The notes: a model not told the origin generated them from the letters alone. DNA of 64,000 nt from Scytonema sp045865695 (GCF_045865695.1 NZ_BAACAP010000248.1:62001-126000); one strand, 5' to 3'. Positions 55,590 to 64,000 are shown, counted from the first letter of the stretch. Numbers and translations: made by a program.

Positions 55590-56104
55590 AACTATTACCT
55601 AACTCAAATGACTCACAACTAGTAGTTTTCTACAAATACCTTTAGTGGTAACTTTTTTCTTGAATATACACTGGCATTCCTTTTAATTTATCAAAGCTAG
55701 ATTCTAAAATATGTCTATCTAAAGTCGGAAATATAGTAATTCTATTTAATTTGAAAAATACACGTAGGTAGGGCTAAAGCCCACCAAAAGGGGAGTATCC
55801 TAATAGGAGGGCATTGCCCTGAGAATAGAATTCTCTTGCTATACAAACGCTCGTCCGCCTATGCACTCCATGCACGCTGAACGCGGACTTAACATAAAGT
55901 CCACGTAGGTGGACGAGCGTTTGTATAGACGCTATTTTAATCGCGAGCGTGTTTTTTCCAAATTGGGATGCTCCCACCAAAAGTCTTAATGGTGGGCATT
56001 GCCCACCCTACAGTGCTTAATATTTTCACAAATCATTTAAAATAACTATACTCTCTGGATACCAATAAAGAATACTTGAAGAATCAGGAAATTTTATTAA
56101 GACT
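55590..56104. repeat. Intergenic dispersed repeat with 22-bp inverted arms
   Basis: 515 bases without a gene. Arms ctatacaaacgctcgtccgc (55839-55860) and its complement (55907-55928, one mismatch) enclose tccatgcacgctgaacg. The left part (gagaatagaattctcttgct) is shared in opposite orientation with 22764-22795. An outer pair, gctaaagcccaccaaaag and its near complement near 55978, suggests a nested element. Confidence 0.65.
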
Positions 56105-56899
56105 ATGACACAGTTATTAGACAAAGTTGTATGGATTACTGGTGCTTCTTCAGGTATAGGAGAAGCTCTAACTTATGAAATAGCACGACAAGGGGCTAAA
56201 ATTATTTTGTCATCCCGCCGAGAAAATGAATTACTTAGAGTCAAGAATAATTGTTTCGGAAAAGTCGAAAATTATAAAGTTCTTCCTCTCGATCTAACTA
56301 AAGCAGAAACATGGCGCTCGTCCGCCGAACAAGCTGAAAGTTTTTTTGGACAAGTCGATATTCTAATTAATAATGGAGGAATTAGCCAGCGATCGCTTGC
56401 TACCAAAACTAGTATAGAGGTTGAAAGAGAAATTATGGAAGTCAATTTCTTTTCCGCGATCGCTCTCACAAAATATGTGTTACCGGGAATGATAGCCAGA
56501 AGAGCGGGGCATATTGTTGCTATCAGTAGTCTTGTGGGAAAATTTGGTACGCCATTTCGTTCCACATATGCTGCTTCCAAACACGCATTACATGGTTATT
56601 TTGATTCTTTAAGAGCAGAAGTTTGTAAAGACAACATACAAGTTACGATAATTTGTCCCGGCTATATTCAAACCAATGTCTCAATTAATGCATTAACAGA
56701 AACAGGAGATAAATATAACGAAATGGACAAAAATCAAGCAGAAGGATTACCAGCTGCTCAATGTGCCAAAGCAATAATCAAGGCTATTCAATCGAATAAA
56801 GAAGAAATTTATATTGGTGGAAAAGAAATTGCTGGAGTGTATCTTAAACGATTTTTTCCAAATTTATTGTCAACAATTGTACGTCGAATACAACCATAG
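56105..56899 (+). CDS. Short-chain dehydrogenase/reductase
   Basis: 264 aa classical SDR: TGASSGIG nucleotide-binding motif near the N-terminus, NNGG (ILINNGGISQRS), catalytic Ser in AISSLVGKFGTP and YxxxK in YAASKHALHGYF. The Arg after the first strand (SSRRENEL) suggests NADP(H). DHRS7-like; the C-terminal helix (FFPNLLSTIVRRIQP) may associate with membrane. Substrate unknown. Confidence 0.92.
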   Translation: MTQLLDKVVWITGASSGIGEALTYEIARQGAKIILSSRRENELLRVKNNCFGKVENYKVLPLDLTKAETWRSSAEQAESFFGQVDILINNGGISQRSLATKTSIEVEREIMEVNFFSAIALTKYVLPGMIARRAGHIVAISSLVGKFGTPFRSTYAASKHALHGYFDSLRAEVCKDNIQVTIICPGYIQTNVSINALTETGDKYNEMDKNQAEGLPAAQCAKAIIKAIQSNKEEIYIGGKEIAGVYLKRFFPNLLSTIVRRIQP

Positions 56900-56953
56900 A
56901 ATCAAATCCAAGTGAGGCTTGTTCAATCCAAAGTATAAAATAATATAACATTT

Positions 56954-57244
56954 TTAAGAACCTAAACAAGCAGGAAGTTGGGACACTGAACCCTTTGGAG
57001 CAACAGTAGGTGTATCTGCTGTAAGAATCACCTCGCCATCCCTCCCATAGATCCATCCTTGAGCTTCAACCAGTAGCGCAGAAGTAGAAGAATTGTTGGG
57101 TTTGCTATCAGTGTTAATATCTTCCGATCGCAGAGCGTTTTCTTGTAGTGTTGATACACTTGCGCTTTGGACGGTCGGTATCTGATAAGTCTGATAGGAC
57201 GCAACTAGGGCTCTATCGCACTCGATTGTCACTCGAAAAGTCAA
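56954..57244 (-). pseudogene. Filamentous-hemagglutinin-type adhesin, C-terminal relic
   Basis: The final 55 residues (TSALLVEAQGWIYGRDGEVI, LTADTPTVAPKGSVSQLPAC) match the typical end of cyanobacterial two-partner-secretion FhaB-like proteins. The large N-terminal secretion and repeat regions are missing; upstream is a PEP-CTERM gene 1 base away. Hence a 3' remnant of a deleted giant gene. Confidence 0.6.
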
Positions 57245-57245
57245 A

Positions 57246-57890
57246 TTATCTCACTGTAGCTTTACGGTGCTGTCGGTACAATACAAAAGCAGAAGTCATT
57301 GTACCAATCAGCGCGATCGTATTATCCGGTTCTGGCACTTTTTGGGTGAATGGGACTTCAACAGTACCAGTAACGCGAGCAATACCCGTTGTTGGAATGT
57401 TTGGGTCGAAACTAAGTTGATATGTTTCCGCCAAAGTTAGTATACCAGTCGCACCAAGAAACAAGACTTCACCGCCAGCAATTGTATAGATATTAGTAGC
57501 ACTGCCCGTAAGAGTTGTAAAGTCAATCACTCCAGTTGCGTCATTAGTACCGAACAATCTATTGCCACTGCTACCAAATAACGCTACCTTACCTTGTGGC
57601 AGGTTTGGCAAACTGAATGTTGCTGGATCGGTATTAAAACGAAAAGAGCCAGTTGTCAAATCAATTTGAGTGTAAGTCGAACCACTGACTTGACTCAAAC
57701 CATAGGGAGCATCAGTGCTTTCTCCAGAAATAGTTGTTGCCGAAACATTTGGCGTTATGGGTACGGACGTTGACGATACCTCATAAGTAGCATTGAACGT
57801 ATATGTAGTTTGAGCTTTTGCACTTGTGTCAGTCAAACTAAGACCTAGTAAAGTGAAGGCAACAGCAGCTACAGTTGATGAGCGGTTCAT
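57246..57890 (-). CDS. PEP-CTERM sorted secreted protein
   Basis: 214 aa. Signal peptide (TVAAVAFTLLGLSLTDTSAK AQ region, cleavage after about residue 26), a beta-rich Ser/Thr-rich body, and a PEP-CTERM tail: VPEPDNTIALIGTM, hydrophobic helix, then YRQHRKATVR. Expected to be exported and processed by an exosortase (XrtJ-type systems occur in cyanobacteria). Function of the body unknown. Confidence 0.88.
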   Translation of the reverse strand: MNRSSTVAAVAFTLLGLSLTDTSAKAQTTYTFNATYEVSSTSVPITPNVSATTISGESTDAPYGLSQVSGSTYTQIDLTTGSFRFNTDPATFSLPNLPQGKVALFGSSGNRLFGTNDATGVIDFTTLTGSATNIYTIAGGEVLFLGATGILTLAETYQLSFDPNIPTTGIARVTGTVEVPFTQKVPEPDNTIALIGTMTSAFVLYRQHRKATVR

Positions 57891-58064
57891 AATTCACCTA
57901 CTTTTTCGTAGAATTACTGAATATCCTAAAATAGGATACACTAGTTTAAAATTCTTTTTGTGCTACCTAAATAGTTTTCCTGACAAATGCCAGTTCTCTT
58001 TGCCGAACGCTAGGAAAACGACAGTTGTGAAATATTTTGACTTCCATCGATCGACAGTAATAAA

Positions 58065-58406
58065 TTAGTCCTCGTCTTCATCTTCCTCATCTCCAAGAAT
58101 GTTAAACATTGTATCCATACCTGCAACTAACTGTTGTGCAACATTCATCAACTGCCGTGCATCTTCTTCTGAAGCGATGTTAACGTAGAGGCTTTCTGTA
58201 TCTAAGCCTGCATACATGGGGTGATATATAGCAAAAACTCCATCACTCTCGTTTTCGTACAGTTCGATCTCCGTGTAACCCAAAGCTTCTCTGTTAATCA
58301 ATTCATAACCGTTTTCAAGCAGCCAGCTAGACCAATTCCCCTCACCAGCACGAGGTAATTCAGATAACTGCTTGGTCTGCCAGTCCATCACTTTCATTGG
58401 ATTCAT
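58065..58406 (-). CDS. Conserved acidic hypothetical protein
   Basis: 113 aa from ATG 58406, chosen for the aaggaaat site upstream; the frame before it contains repeat DNA. Contains WQTKQLSELPRAGEGNWSSW, LINREALGYTEIELYENESD and an acidic tail GDEEDEDED. Soluble alpha/beta protein; no known family function. It is 105 bases after the small gene at 58512-58703 and is likely its operon partner. Confidence 0.6.
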   Translation of the reverse strand: MNPMKVMDWQTKQLSELPRAGEGNWSSWLLENGYELINREALGYTEIELYENESDGVFAIYHPMYAGLDTESLYVNIASEEDARQLMNVAQQLVAGMDTMFNILGDEEDEDED

Positions 58407-58429
58407 GGTTGATTTCCTTTGCCCTGCGA

Positions 58430-58458
58430 TAAGCGAGCGATTACGGAAGACAGCCGTA
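58430..58458. repeat. 29-bp relative of the GCGA-targeted elements
   Basis: Lies between gcga and tcga; begins taagcgagcgattacgg and ends agccgta. Intergenic, one base shorter than the other elements. Confidence 0.5.
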
Positions 58459-58511
58459 TCGAATTTTCTAAAAAATATAATAGCAAGTAGAATACCACCG
58501 CTTCCAAACAT

Positions 58512-58703
58512 CTAATTTCCTGTCATTATCCATTCACGTGCAGCTTTTTCAGCAGCTTCAGGAGCAAAGTAGAGCTTGCGTTGACCAAAGACAACACCAC
58601 CAGAGCTAATAACTCGAAACTGCCAACAATCAGTTTCAGTGTAATAAATTACTAGTATATAATTATGGATACCAACAACTGCATGAACGAGAGTACTAGT
58701 CAT
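58512..58703 (-). CDS. Small conserved cyanobacterial protein
   Basis: 63 aa (MTSTLVHAVVGIHNYILVIY; CWQFRVISSGGVVFGQRKLY; APEAAEKAAREWIMTG). Looks like one compact domain; I recall similar short proteins in other cyanobacteria, without function. No TM or signal. Confidence 0.6.
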   Translation of the reverse strand: MTSTLVHAVVGIHNYILVIYYTETDCWQFRVISSGGVVFGQRKLYFAPEAAEKAAREWIMTGN

Positions 58704-58925
58704 CTTGTAGCAGACAAAAGTATGGTCTTTAACACAAAGTATAAGGGCGCTCAGGGGAAGCTAAATCCTTCGCAAGGGCAATTTTGAAGGAGAGTGAAAA
58801 AAAAATTGTCATTTGTGGTATTATACATCTTACTCAAAAAACAAATTTTGCGGTATTTTGCCCGCTACCCGTTATGCATTTTGGAATTTTAGTTGTAGGA
58901 AGCGAGATGGCTTCCCGAAAGGAGG

Positions 58926-59780
58926 ATGACTGGAGCTAAATGTTCCGGTCGCGATCGGCTTGACGTTGAGGCTGCGTTAGCCGAAGTCAAAAAGCTTCAG
59001 TTTGACCGCAAATATCGTGATGCCTCTGGATTGTTTTTCATTGAAGGTGTACGGAATTTCGTACAAGCAATTGACAACGACTTTAATGTATCCACAATCC
59101 TATTTAGCGAGAAACTGCTGACAGCACCCCTAGCAAGAAAGCTAGTTCGCCAAACTCGGCGTAAAGGTGTGAATAGCGTCTCCCTTACACCAGAACAATT
59201 TCGACAAATCTCTCATACCGAACGTGCTTCAGGTGTTGCGGCTATCTTGCGTCAGCGCTGGTTCGAGTTGCACGATGTTTCTCCACAAACTGGTTTGTGC
59301 TGGGTGGCTCTTGAGACTGTGCGATACGGCTTTAGCCGTTAAGCCTTCGGCTTATCGCCAGGAAACTTAGGAACATTAATTCGTACTTCTGAAGCTGTAG
59401 GTGGTGCTGGATTCGTATTTATTGGTGGGAGAGTAGATCCGTTCGCTCCTGACGTTCTGCGAGCATCTATGGGCGCACTCTTTCGTCAGAAGTTTGTACG
59501 CACCGGATTTTCTGCACTGAATGAGTGGATACATTACCACTCCTGTCATGTTATTGGTGCTTCACCAGACGGAACAATTGACTTTCATCAGTTTGATTAT
59601 CCTGGTTCAACTGTTCTGTTCTTAGGTGAAGAACGTCAAGGTTTGACCCAACAACAGAGAGATTTGTGTCAGCATCTTATACGGATTCCAATCGTAGGTA
59701 CTGCTGACTCTCTCAATCTCGCTGTAGCAGGTAGCCTCTTAATGTATGAGGTTTATCGGTCAAAAGTCTTCAAGGTCTAA
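58926..59780 (+). pseudogene. TrmH/SpoU-family RNA methyltransferase, split by a 30-bp element
   Basis: Residues from 58926 (FDRKYRDASGLFFIEGVRNF; SLTPEQFRQISHTERASGVA) form the substrate-binding N-domain. The SPOUT catalytic domain follows after the element: PGNLGTLIRTSEAVGGAGFV, FLGEERQGLTQQQRDLCQ and IPIVGTADSLNLAVAGSLL, with the trefoil-knot motifs intact. A 30-bp element at 59325 brings TAA just after ALETVR; removing it restores ALETVRSPGNLGT. Predicted 2'-O-ribose methylation of tRNA or rRNA. Unless the stop is bypassed, this copy is inactive or made as two pieces (second possible start ATG 59469). Confidence 0.85.
59325..59354. repeat. 30-bp element in a GCGATCGC site, disrupting trmH-like gene
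   Basis: Lies between gcga and tcgc; begins tacggctttagccgttaagc and ends ttcggctta. Identical to 48919-48948 but for one base (t/c). Reads TAA in the host frame. Confidence 0.88.
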
Positions 59781-59826
59781 AACTGCATTTCGTTATGGAA
59801 CGGGCGTCCTCGCCCGTTCTTAACAG

Positions 59827-59949
59827 AGATGGCTAGAGGAACATCAAGCAGTTGTTGATGCCCTGGTGCAGAATGATGGTAAAACTGTAGCAGATTTGCT
59901 TCGCTACCACGTTGAAAATGTTGTAAATCGGGAGGAAAGACTTTTATGA
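59827..59949 (+). pseudogene. GntR-family regulator (FCD domain) C-terminal relic
   Basis: A start-less 40-codon stretch (WLEEHQAVVDALVQNDGKTV, then DLLRYHVENVVNREERLL) matches the last helices of FCD-type GntR regulators. It abuts a gggcgtcctcgcccg repeat on its left, where the rest of the gene is lost. The DNA-binding domain is absent. Confidence 0.45.
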
Positions 59950-60044
59950 ATAGTTTTCCATCGTGAGAGGGTGTACATCTCCTCACGATTGTTTCTTTCA
60001 ACATAGGTGCATTTTGCCTTTTTTCAAGGATTTAGTTTATTTCT

Positions 60045-60839
60045 ATGTTTCAGGCTTTACTTGGTATTCATCTAGCGGTACTTCTATTTGGTATTTCAGG
60101 TTTATTTGGTAAGCTTATCTCAGTATCGCCCGTCGTAATAGTCTTTGGGCGCACGCTTGTAGCTGCTTGTACTCTAGCGGTTTATAAAATCAAGGAAGGA
60201 GGTTTCTCCTATTTTTCTATAAAAAGAAAAACACTCGTGCATTTCATCTTACTAGGTGTGCTATTAGCATTCCATTGGCTCAGCTTTTTCTATTCTATAC
60301 AGATATCTACAGTAGCGGTTGGACTTCTTTCTTTTTCAACTTTTCCAATCTTCGTATTAATTTTAGAGCCTTTCTTCTTTAAAGAGAAAATATCGCCTTT
60401 TGAGTTAGTATGCGGTGTCATTGTATTTCTAGGGCTTTGCTTCGTTGTTCCAACATTCGATATAAAAAATAATCTTTTTCAAGGAACTGCTGTTGGTATC
60501 ATTTCAAGTTTATCATTTGCGGCGATCGCTGTTTTGAATAGATTATTTGTTGGTTCCTTTTCTGCAATCAAAGTAGCTTTTTTCCAAAACACTTTTGCAG
60601 CAGTCATCCTTCTCCCTCTCGTACTTTCATTAAAGCCAACCATTTCATACAAAGACGGTCTTCTTATTCTCTTCTTAGGTATCTTTTGTACTGCTGTTGC
60701 TCATACTCTCTTCGTTAACTCACTTAGAAAAATTCCGGCTCGTACAGCGAGTATCATTGCTTCATTAGAACCTGTATACGCCATAGTTTTTGCCTATTTT
60801 CTGCTGGGAGAAAGCCCAAGCGTTCGCCCACTCAGGTAA
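60045..60839 (+). pseudogene. EamA/DMT-type transporter, C-terminally truncated
   Basis: 264 aa. Nine hydrophobic helices of the two-EamA-domain family (LLGIHLAVLLFGISGLFGKL; IVFGRTLVAACTLAVY; RTASIIASLEPVYAIVFAYF). Homology reaches LLGESPS (about 60818), after which the last helix and tail (about 25-35 residues) are missing and replaced by VRPLR-stop. The adjoining minus-strand DNA is an internal glycosyltransferase fragment. Activity is doubtful; a nine-helix product might still insert. Confidence 0.65.
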
Positions 60840-61022
60840 ATTATCTAATTTTTCGTCACCTACCAAAAACACTGCAAGACAACCTAGTTGCTTTGCAACT
60901 TCTAAACTTTCTGTGTAAAAATCTCCAGCCGTTTTAACGGTTACGGAACCAAGAGTAAAAACGACTGGCGCGGTCTCAAACACTGTTGTCGTAAGAGGAT
61001 AGCTGCATCTTACCAAAGACAC
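60830..61022 (-). pseudogene. MGT/UGT-type glycosyltransferase internal fragment
   Basis: The frame reads APVVFTLGSVTVKTAGDFYT then ESLEVAKQLGCLAVFLVGDE, the donor-binding domain start of GT1-type macrolide/sterol glycosyltransferases. Both ends are missing; the fragment joins the truncated transporter gene on its 3' side. Confidence 0.55.
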
Positions 61023-61365
61023 AAATAACAGGTTTAACAGGATAGCGTTCCACTCAGTCTATGTATACAGCATTTACTTACGTAGTTATACAGTCAGAAT
61101 CATAGCAACAACATTTAAACTTTATTTTTCGTCAATTTTGTCCATACCCAGTTATAATGACTAGTCTCAGAAACTTAATTTGAGCTAAGCCACATAGTAC
61201 AGGGAGCAATCGATCTACATTCTCAAAGAGGTCTTGCCTTTTGAGTAGAAAACTGCAAAGCTCAATGGTTGCTAAGTATATTTGTGACAAAACTAAACAG
61301 CAGATACTAGCAGGTGTAAAACTGAAGGTCGCGCTGTTATAAACTTTAAGGTATTTTACTGTACT
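61023..61365. other. Intergenic region, no gene seen
   Basis: About 340 bases. Minus-strand frames here lack protein character. Presumably contains the promoter of the transglycosylase gene at 61366; no confident boxes. Confidence 0.4.
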
Positions 61366-63501
61366 ATGAGGATGACTGAAGTATCTCAATCAACAGACGC
61401 TTTTATACCAAATGAGACGAGGCAAGATCCTCGCGTCCTAGTTGTTACTTCCTGCACTGGAGAAAAGCGCTATAAGCCTCTGAATCAGCTAACTCTAGAA
61501 GATTTTGAGAATCAACATAAATTAAGAGAGCGTGAGAAAACTCTCTCGGAATTTGCTTGTCGAGCCAGCCAGATGTATACAGGACAGCAGCATCTCCGGA
61601 TTATGGAAGGTGTAAACTTGCTACGTTCCTGCTTTGGAGAAAAAGCAGTAGACTTGAAGATTCTTTCAGCAGGATATGGATTAATCCCAGAAGACAAAAC
61701 TATTGTTCCTTACTCAGTTACTTTTAACGAAATGAAGGAACGAGAAATAGATCGATGGGCGCAGGTTCTTGGAGTACATGAAGATTTTGAGCAAGCAATC
61801 AGTAAGTATGATTTAGTGTTTGTTTTACTAGGAGAGAAATACCTAAGAGCGCTTGATTTTCCAGTGAAAACTGAATCCGAACAAACCCTTATTTTTTTAG
61901 CTTCAAACCAGAGTTCTTCTTGTATCCGCTTCCTAAATATCAATACAAAATATTTTATTTTAACCCTTTCCAATGCTGAAGCATCCCGTTTTGGTTATGG
62001 TTTAGTGGGATTAAAAGGATATCTTCTTAAACTATTTGCAACTGAAGCAGTAGACAAACTAGATTTGCTGTACCAAGTTTATCAAACTCCTGAATTATTC
62101 TTACAAATAGTAGACAAACAACCACAGCAATTAGAATTACCAATAGAAATTTTAGTTAAAAACAATCAGAAAAAAAAGACTAAATTACTAGAAAATAAGC
62201 CGATTTTCTTAGAAAATTTCAGCAAAATTCTTGAATTACCTGCTGCTCGTAATAAAAATTTAGAAATGTACTATTTTATTCCTGAGTGGGAGGATCGAGT
62301 TGATAAGGGGTATGATTTTAAAACAGATTCATATACACCCAATCGCATTGCTTATAATGACGACATATATGCTCACGAAATATACGATGAACCAAACTAC
62401 CATGGAATTTTAGTATCTAAGGTTGTGATAGATAAAAGAAAGAGAAAAAAAGCTGATGTAGAAAAAGCTGGTGGTATCCACAATTTTATAAAATTTTCAG
62501 GTAAAGTTATGGGTGATTGTGGAGCTTTTGGTTATATAAAGGAAGAAGAGCCTCCATACACAACTGAAGAAATTATTGAGTATTATCAAAATCTTGGCTT
62601 TAATTATGGAGTCAGTATCGATCACTTAATTGTTGGAGCATTTACACAGCCAGGTATAAGAGAAAAACGGTATGAGCTTACTTTGAGAAATGCTTGGGAT
62701 TTTTTAGAAAAACATAAAAAATTTGGATGTACATTTACACCAATTGGTGTAGCACAAGGGTGGAACCCGGAAACTTATTCAAAAGCAGTTCGCGAACTGC
62801 TTGATATGGGTTATGATTATATTGGTTTAGGAGGACTAGCAAGAGCAAAAAGTGCAGAAATTTTAGAAATCCTTCAAGCTGTTTCTTCTCATTTAACTCC
62901 TAAAACTAGTTTACATTTGTTTGGTGTAGGGCGTATTGATGATGTTCCTTATTTTCATCATTTAGGAGTAACAACTTTTGATTCGGCAAGTCCGCTACGT
63001 CGCGCCTGGTTAGATTCAAAATCAAACTATCATACTCTTGATGGCAAAAGTTACGCTGCTGTCCGGATTCCATTCGTAAACAAGCCATCTGTAAGAATTA
63101 AGCATTTATTAGAAACTGGTCACGATCGTAATGTCCTGTTATCACTTGAAGAAGAATCGCTAAACGCACTGAGAGAGTTTGATGCAGGCAAACGCTCTGT
63201 AGAAGATACTCTTAAGTCACTACTCGCATACGATGAGTTGTTAGAATTACCTCGTGATGGGAAGGTAGCTCCAAAAGCTAAAGCGAAACGCCAAAAGCTT
63301 CATGAAGTGATGTACAGAGAACTTTTAGAAGATAAACCGTGGAAGCAGTGCAATTGTGTAGTCTGTCAAAAGATTGGAGTTGAGGTAGTTATTTTCAGAG
63401 GAAACGATCGCAACCGTAGACGGGGCTTTCACAATACCTATGTTTTTTATCAACGGTTTCAAGATTTCTTAAAATCAGAACAACCAGAAAGAGTAGAATA
63501 A
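61366..63501 (+). CDS. DpdA/TgtA5-like tRNA/DNA-guanine transglycosylase
   Basis: 711 aa. N-terminal domain of about 250 residues (VLVVTSCTGEKRYKPLNQL; DLKILSAGYGLIPEDKTIVP) of the type linked to DpdA. The C-terminal TGT barrel keeps D384 in VMGDCGAFGY (substrate Asp), SIDHLIVGAF, the GGLARAKS loop, D539 in FDSASPLRRAW (nucleophile position) and the zinc site CNCVVC (C662, C664, C667) with H689. In DpdA-type enzymes guanine in DNA is replaced by the 7-deazaguanine preQ0, later amidated in some systems, as protection from nucleases. The length with an N-terminal extra domain differs from ordinary bacterial Tgt (about 380 aa). A tRNA role cannot be excluded. Confidence 0.8.
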   Translation: MRMTEVSQSTDAFIPNETRQDPRVLVVTSCTGEKRYKPLNQLTLEDFENQHKLREREKTLSEFACRASQMYTGQQHLRIMEGVNLLRSCFGEKAVDLKILSAGYGLIPEDKTIVPYSVTFNEMKEREIDRWAQVLGVHEDFEQAISKYDLVFVLLGEKYLRALDFPVKTESEQTLIFLASNQSSSCIRFLNINTKYFILTLSNAEASRFGYGLVGLKGYLLKLFATEAVDKLDLLYQVYQTPELFLQIVDKQPQQLELPIEILVKNNQKKKTKLLENKPIFLENFSKILELPAARNKNLEMYYFIPEWEDRVDKGYDFKTDSYTPNRIAYNDDIYAHEIYDEPNYHGILVSKVVIDKRKRKKADVEKAGGIHNFIKFSGKVMGDCGAFGYIKEEEPPYTTEEIIEYYQNLGFNYGVSIDHLIVGAFTQPGIREKRYELTLRNAWDFLEKHKKFGCTFTPIGVAQGWNPETYSKAVRELLDMGYDYIGLGGLARAKSAEILEILQAVSSHLTPKTSLHLFGVGRIDDVPYFHHLGVTTFDSASPLRRAWLDSKSNYHTLDGKSYAAVRIPFVNKPSVRIKHLLETGHDRNVLLSLEEESLNALREFDAGKRSVEDTLKSLLAYDELLELPRDGKVAPKAKAKRQKLHEVMYRELLEDKPWKQCNCVVCQKIGVEVVIFRGNDRNRRRGFHNTYVFYQRFQDFLKSEQPERVE

Positions 63502-63526
63502 GATACTGATGTTATAAGAAAAATTA

Positions 63527-64000
63527 GTGAGCAAGAAATTTTTACCAGTCTTTTCTGTAGATTGGTCTGGTTTGGTAAAAAGATTAAAAAACTTAGAAGG
63601 AAACTACGGTATCTTAGCTCCTATCTCATGCTATAAAAAACTCCTGATGAGCATTCGAGACACAGGTAAACCTTTTTTTATAGATAGTGGAGTTTTTGAA
63701 AATCGAGGTTCCCCTTGGTACTCTCAAATTCATTGTGAGTTTCAAAATGACCGTTGGGTGCGCCAATTATATTTAGCTTCCGAACAACAATTGCGTCAGA
63801 AAATAAAAGAATATATTAAGCGGTGTGATGAGTTTAGCCCTGATTACGTTTTTGCACCCGATATTTTTGGAGAACCTCTATTATCTTTATACCTCGCCCG
63901 ACTTGCTTGGGAAGAATATTGGACACGACAAAGAACTTATACATTGATTGGCGTTGTTCAAGTTGGCTCAGTCATTTACAACTGGTCACAGAAACTAGTT
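63527..64000 (+). CDS. Second TGT-like barrel protein, partial (runs off window)
   Basis: GTG start at 63527, 25 bases after the DpdA-like stop, open to the window end (158 codons seen). Reads SKKFLPVFSVDWSGLVKRL, GILAPISCYKKLLMSIRDTG, KPFFIDSGVFENRGSPWYSQ and CDEFSPDYVFAPDIFGEPLL, then TLIGVVQVGS. The FIDSGVFE and FAPDIFGEP blocks recall the DSGGFQ and following Asp region of TGT barrels. Likely the same operon, so a second transglycosylase-like subunit or DNA-modification component. The zinc site and nucleophile would lie beyond the window. Confidence 0.6.
   Translation, partial: MSKKFLPVFSVDWSGLVKRLKNLEGNYGILAPISCYKKLLMSIRDTGKPFFIDSGVFENRGSPWYSQIHCEFQNDRWVRQLYLASEQQLRQKIKEYIKRCDEFSPDYVFAPDIFGEPLLSLYLARLAWEEYWTRQRTYTLIGVVQVGSVIYNWSQKLV

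Noticed and set aside
55774..55980. 68-codon minus-strand frame
   Set aside because: Lies wholly within palindromic repeats between genes.
58926..59342. N-terminal half of the TrmH-like protein as a separate natural gene
   Set aside because: The stop codon lies inside a 30-bp repeat whose removal fuses both halves perfectly.
1..64000. tRNA, rRNA or other structured RNA genes
   Set aside because: None recognised on reading both strands; a covariance-model search would be decisive.

Overview
The window looks like chromosome from a filamentous, probably heterocystous cyanobacterium (Nostocales: Nostoc, Scytonema, Tolypothrix or Calothrix type). The evidence is dense HIP1 octamers (GCGATCGC), heptameric STRR repeats, many small palindromic dispersed repeats, moderate-low GC, and typical gene families: Ser/Thr kinases fused to pentapeptide repeats or TPRs, WD40-STAND proteins, DUF1822, DUF4058, DUF2157, PEP-CTERM. 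I saw no rRNA, tRNA or CRISPR array. Calls rest on motif recognition, not database searches.

Layout. 1-7.5 kb: a C39-peptidase ABC exporter with a double-glycine leader peptide beside it, then a GTPase / GAP1-N-like-TM-WD40 / P-loop ATPase cassette. 7.5-13 kb: small genes (coiled-coil proteins, a ribbon-helix-helix protein, a GNAT relic, DoxX, a glycine-rich repeat protein, a ComJ-like protein, DUF5701). 13.7-22.6 kb: a CHAT-protease/TM/periplasmic-receptor fusion facing a leftward set: sigma-like factor, DUF1822, Trypco1-like protein, trypsin-STAND-WD40 protein, alpha/beta hydrolase. 23-29 kb: vWA lipoprotein plus kinase, an exported MTA/SAH-deaminase-like amidohydrolase, and mgtE. 29.6-43.3 kb: a decayed zone with a truncated SNF2-type helicase, truncated secreted, dehydrogenase and creatininase genes, a duplicated 107-aa gene flanking a VapC-type module, an IS630 relic, a large DUF2157-like membrane protein, and an Rpn-like gene broken by an IS4-type element (9-bp target duplication). 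43.6-61 kb: DUF937, hydrolase, histidine kinase, membrane GTPase, two Ser/Thr kinases, a rhomboid-like protein lacking its serine, pentapeptide protein, SDR, PEP-CTERM protein, a broken TrmH methyltransferase and a truncated drug/metabolite transporter. 61.4-64 kb: a DpdA/TgtA5-like transglycosylase (candidate 7-deazaguanine DNA modification) followed by a second TGT-like gene cut by the window end.

The genes form several small signalling or conflict-type modules rather than one pathway. The two most coherent are the sigma/DUF1822/Trypco1/trypsin-STAND set with the facing CHAT receptor (signal sensing coupled to NTP-gated proteolysis) and the GTPase/GAP1-WD40/ATPase cassette. The most distinctive DNA-level feature is a family of 30-bp elements (or 2 x 30) lying at HIP1 or GCGA sites inside five genes. 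Removing each restores the reading frame. Two of the five bring a stop codon and break the host gene; three add 10 or 20 codons in frame.
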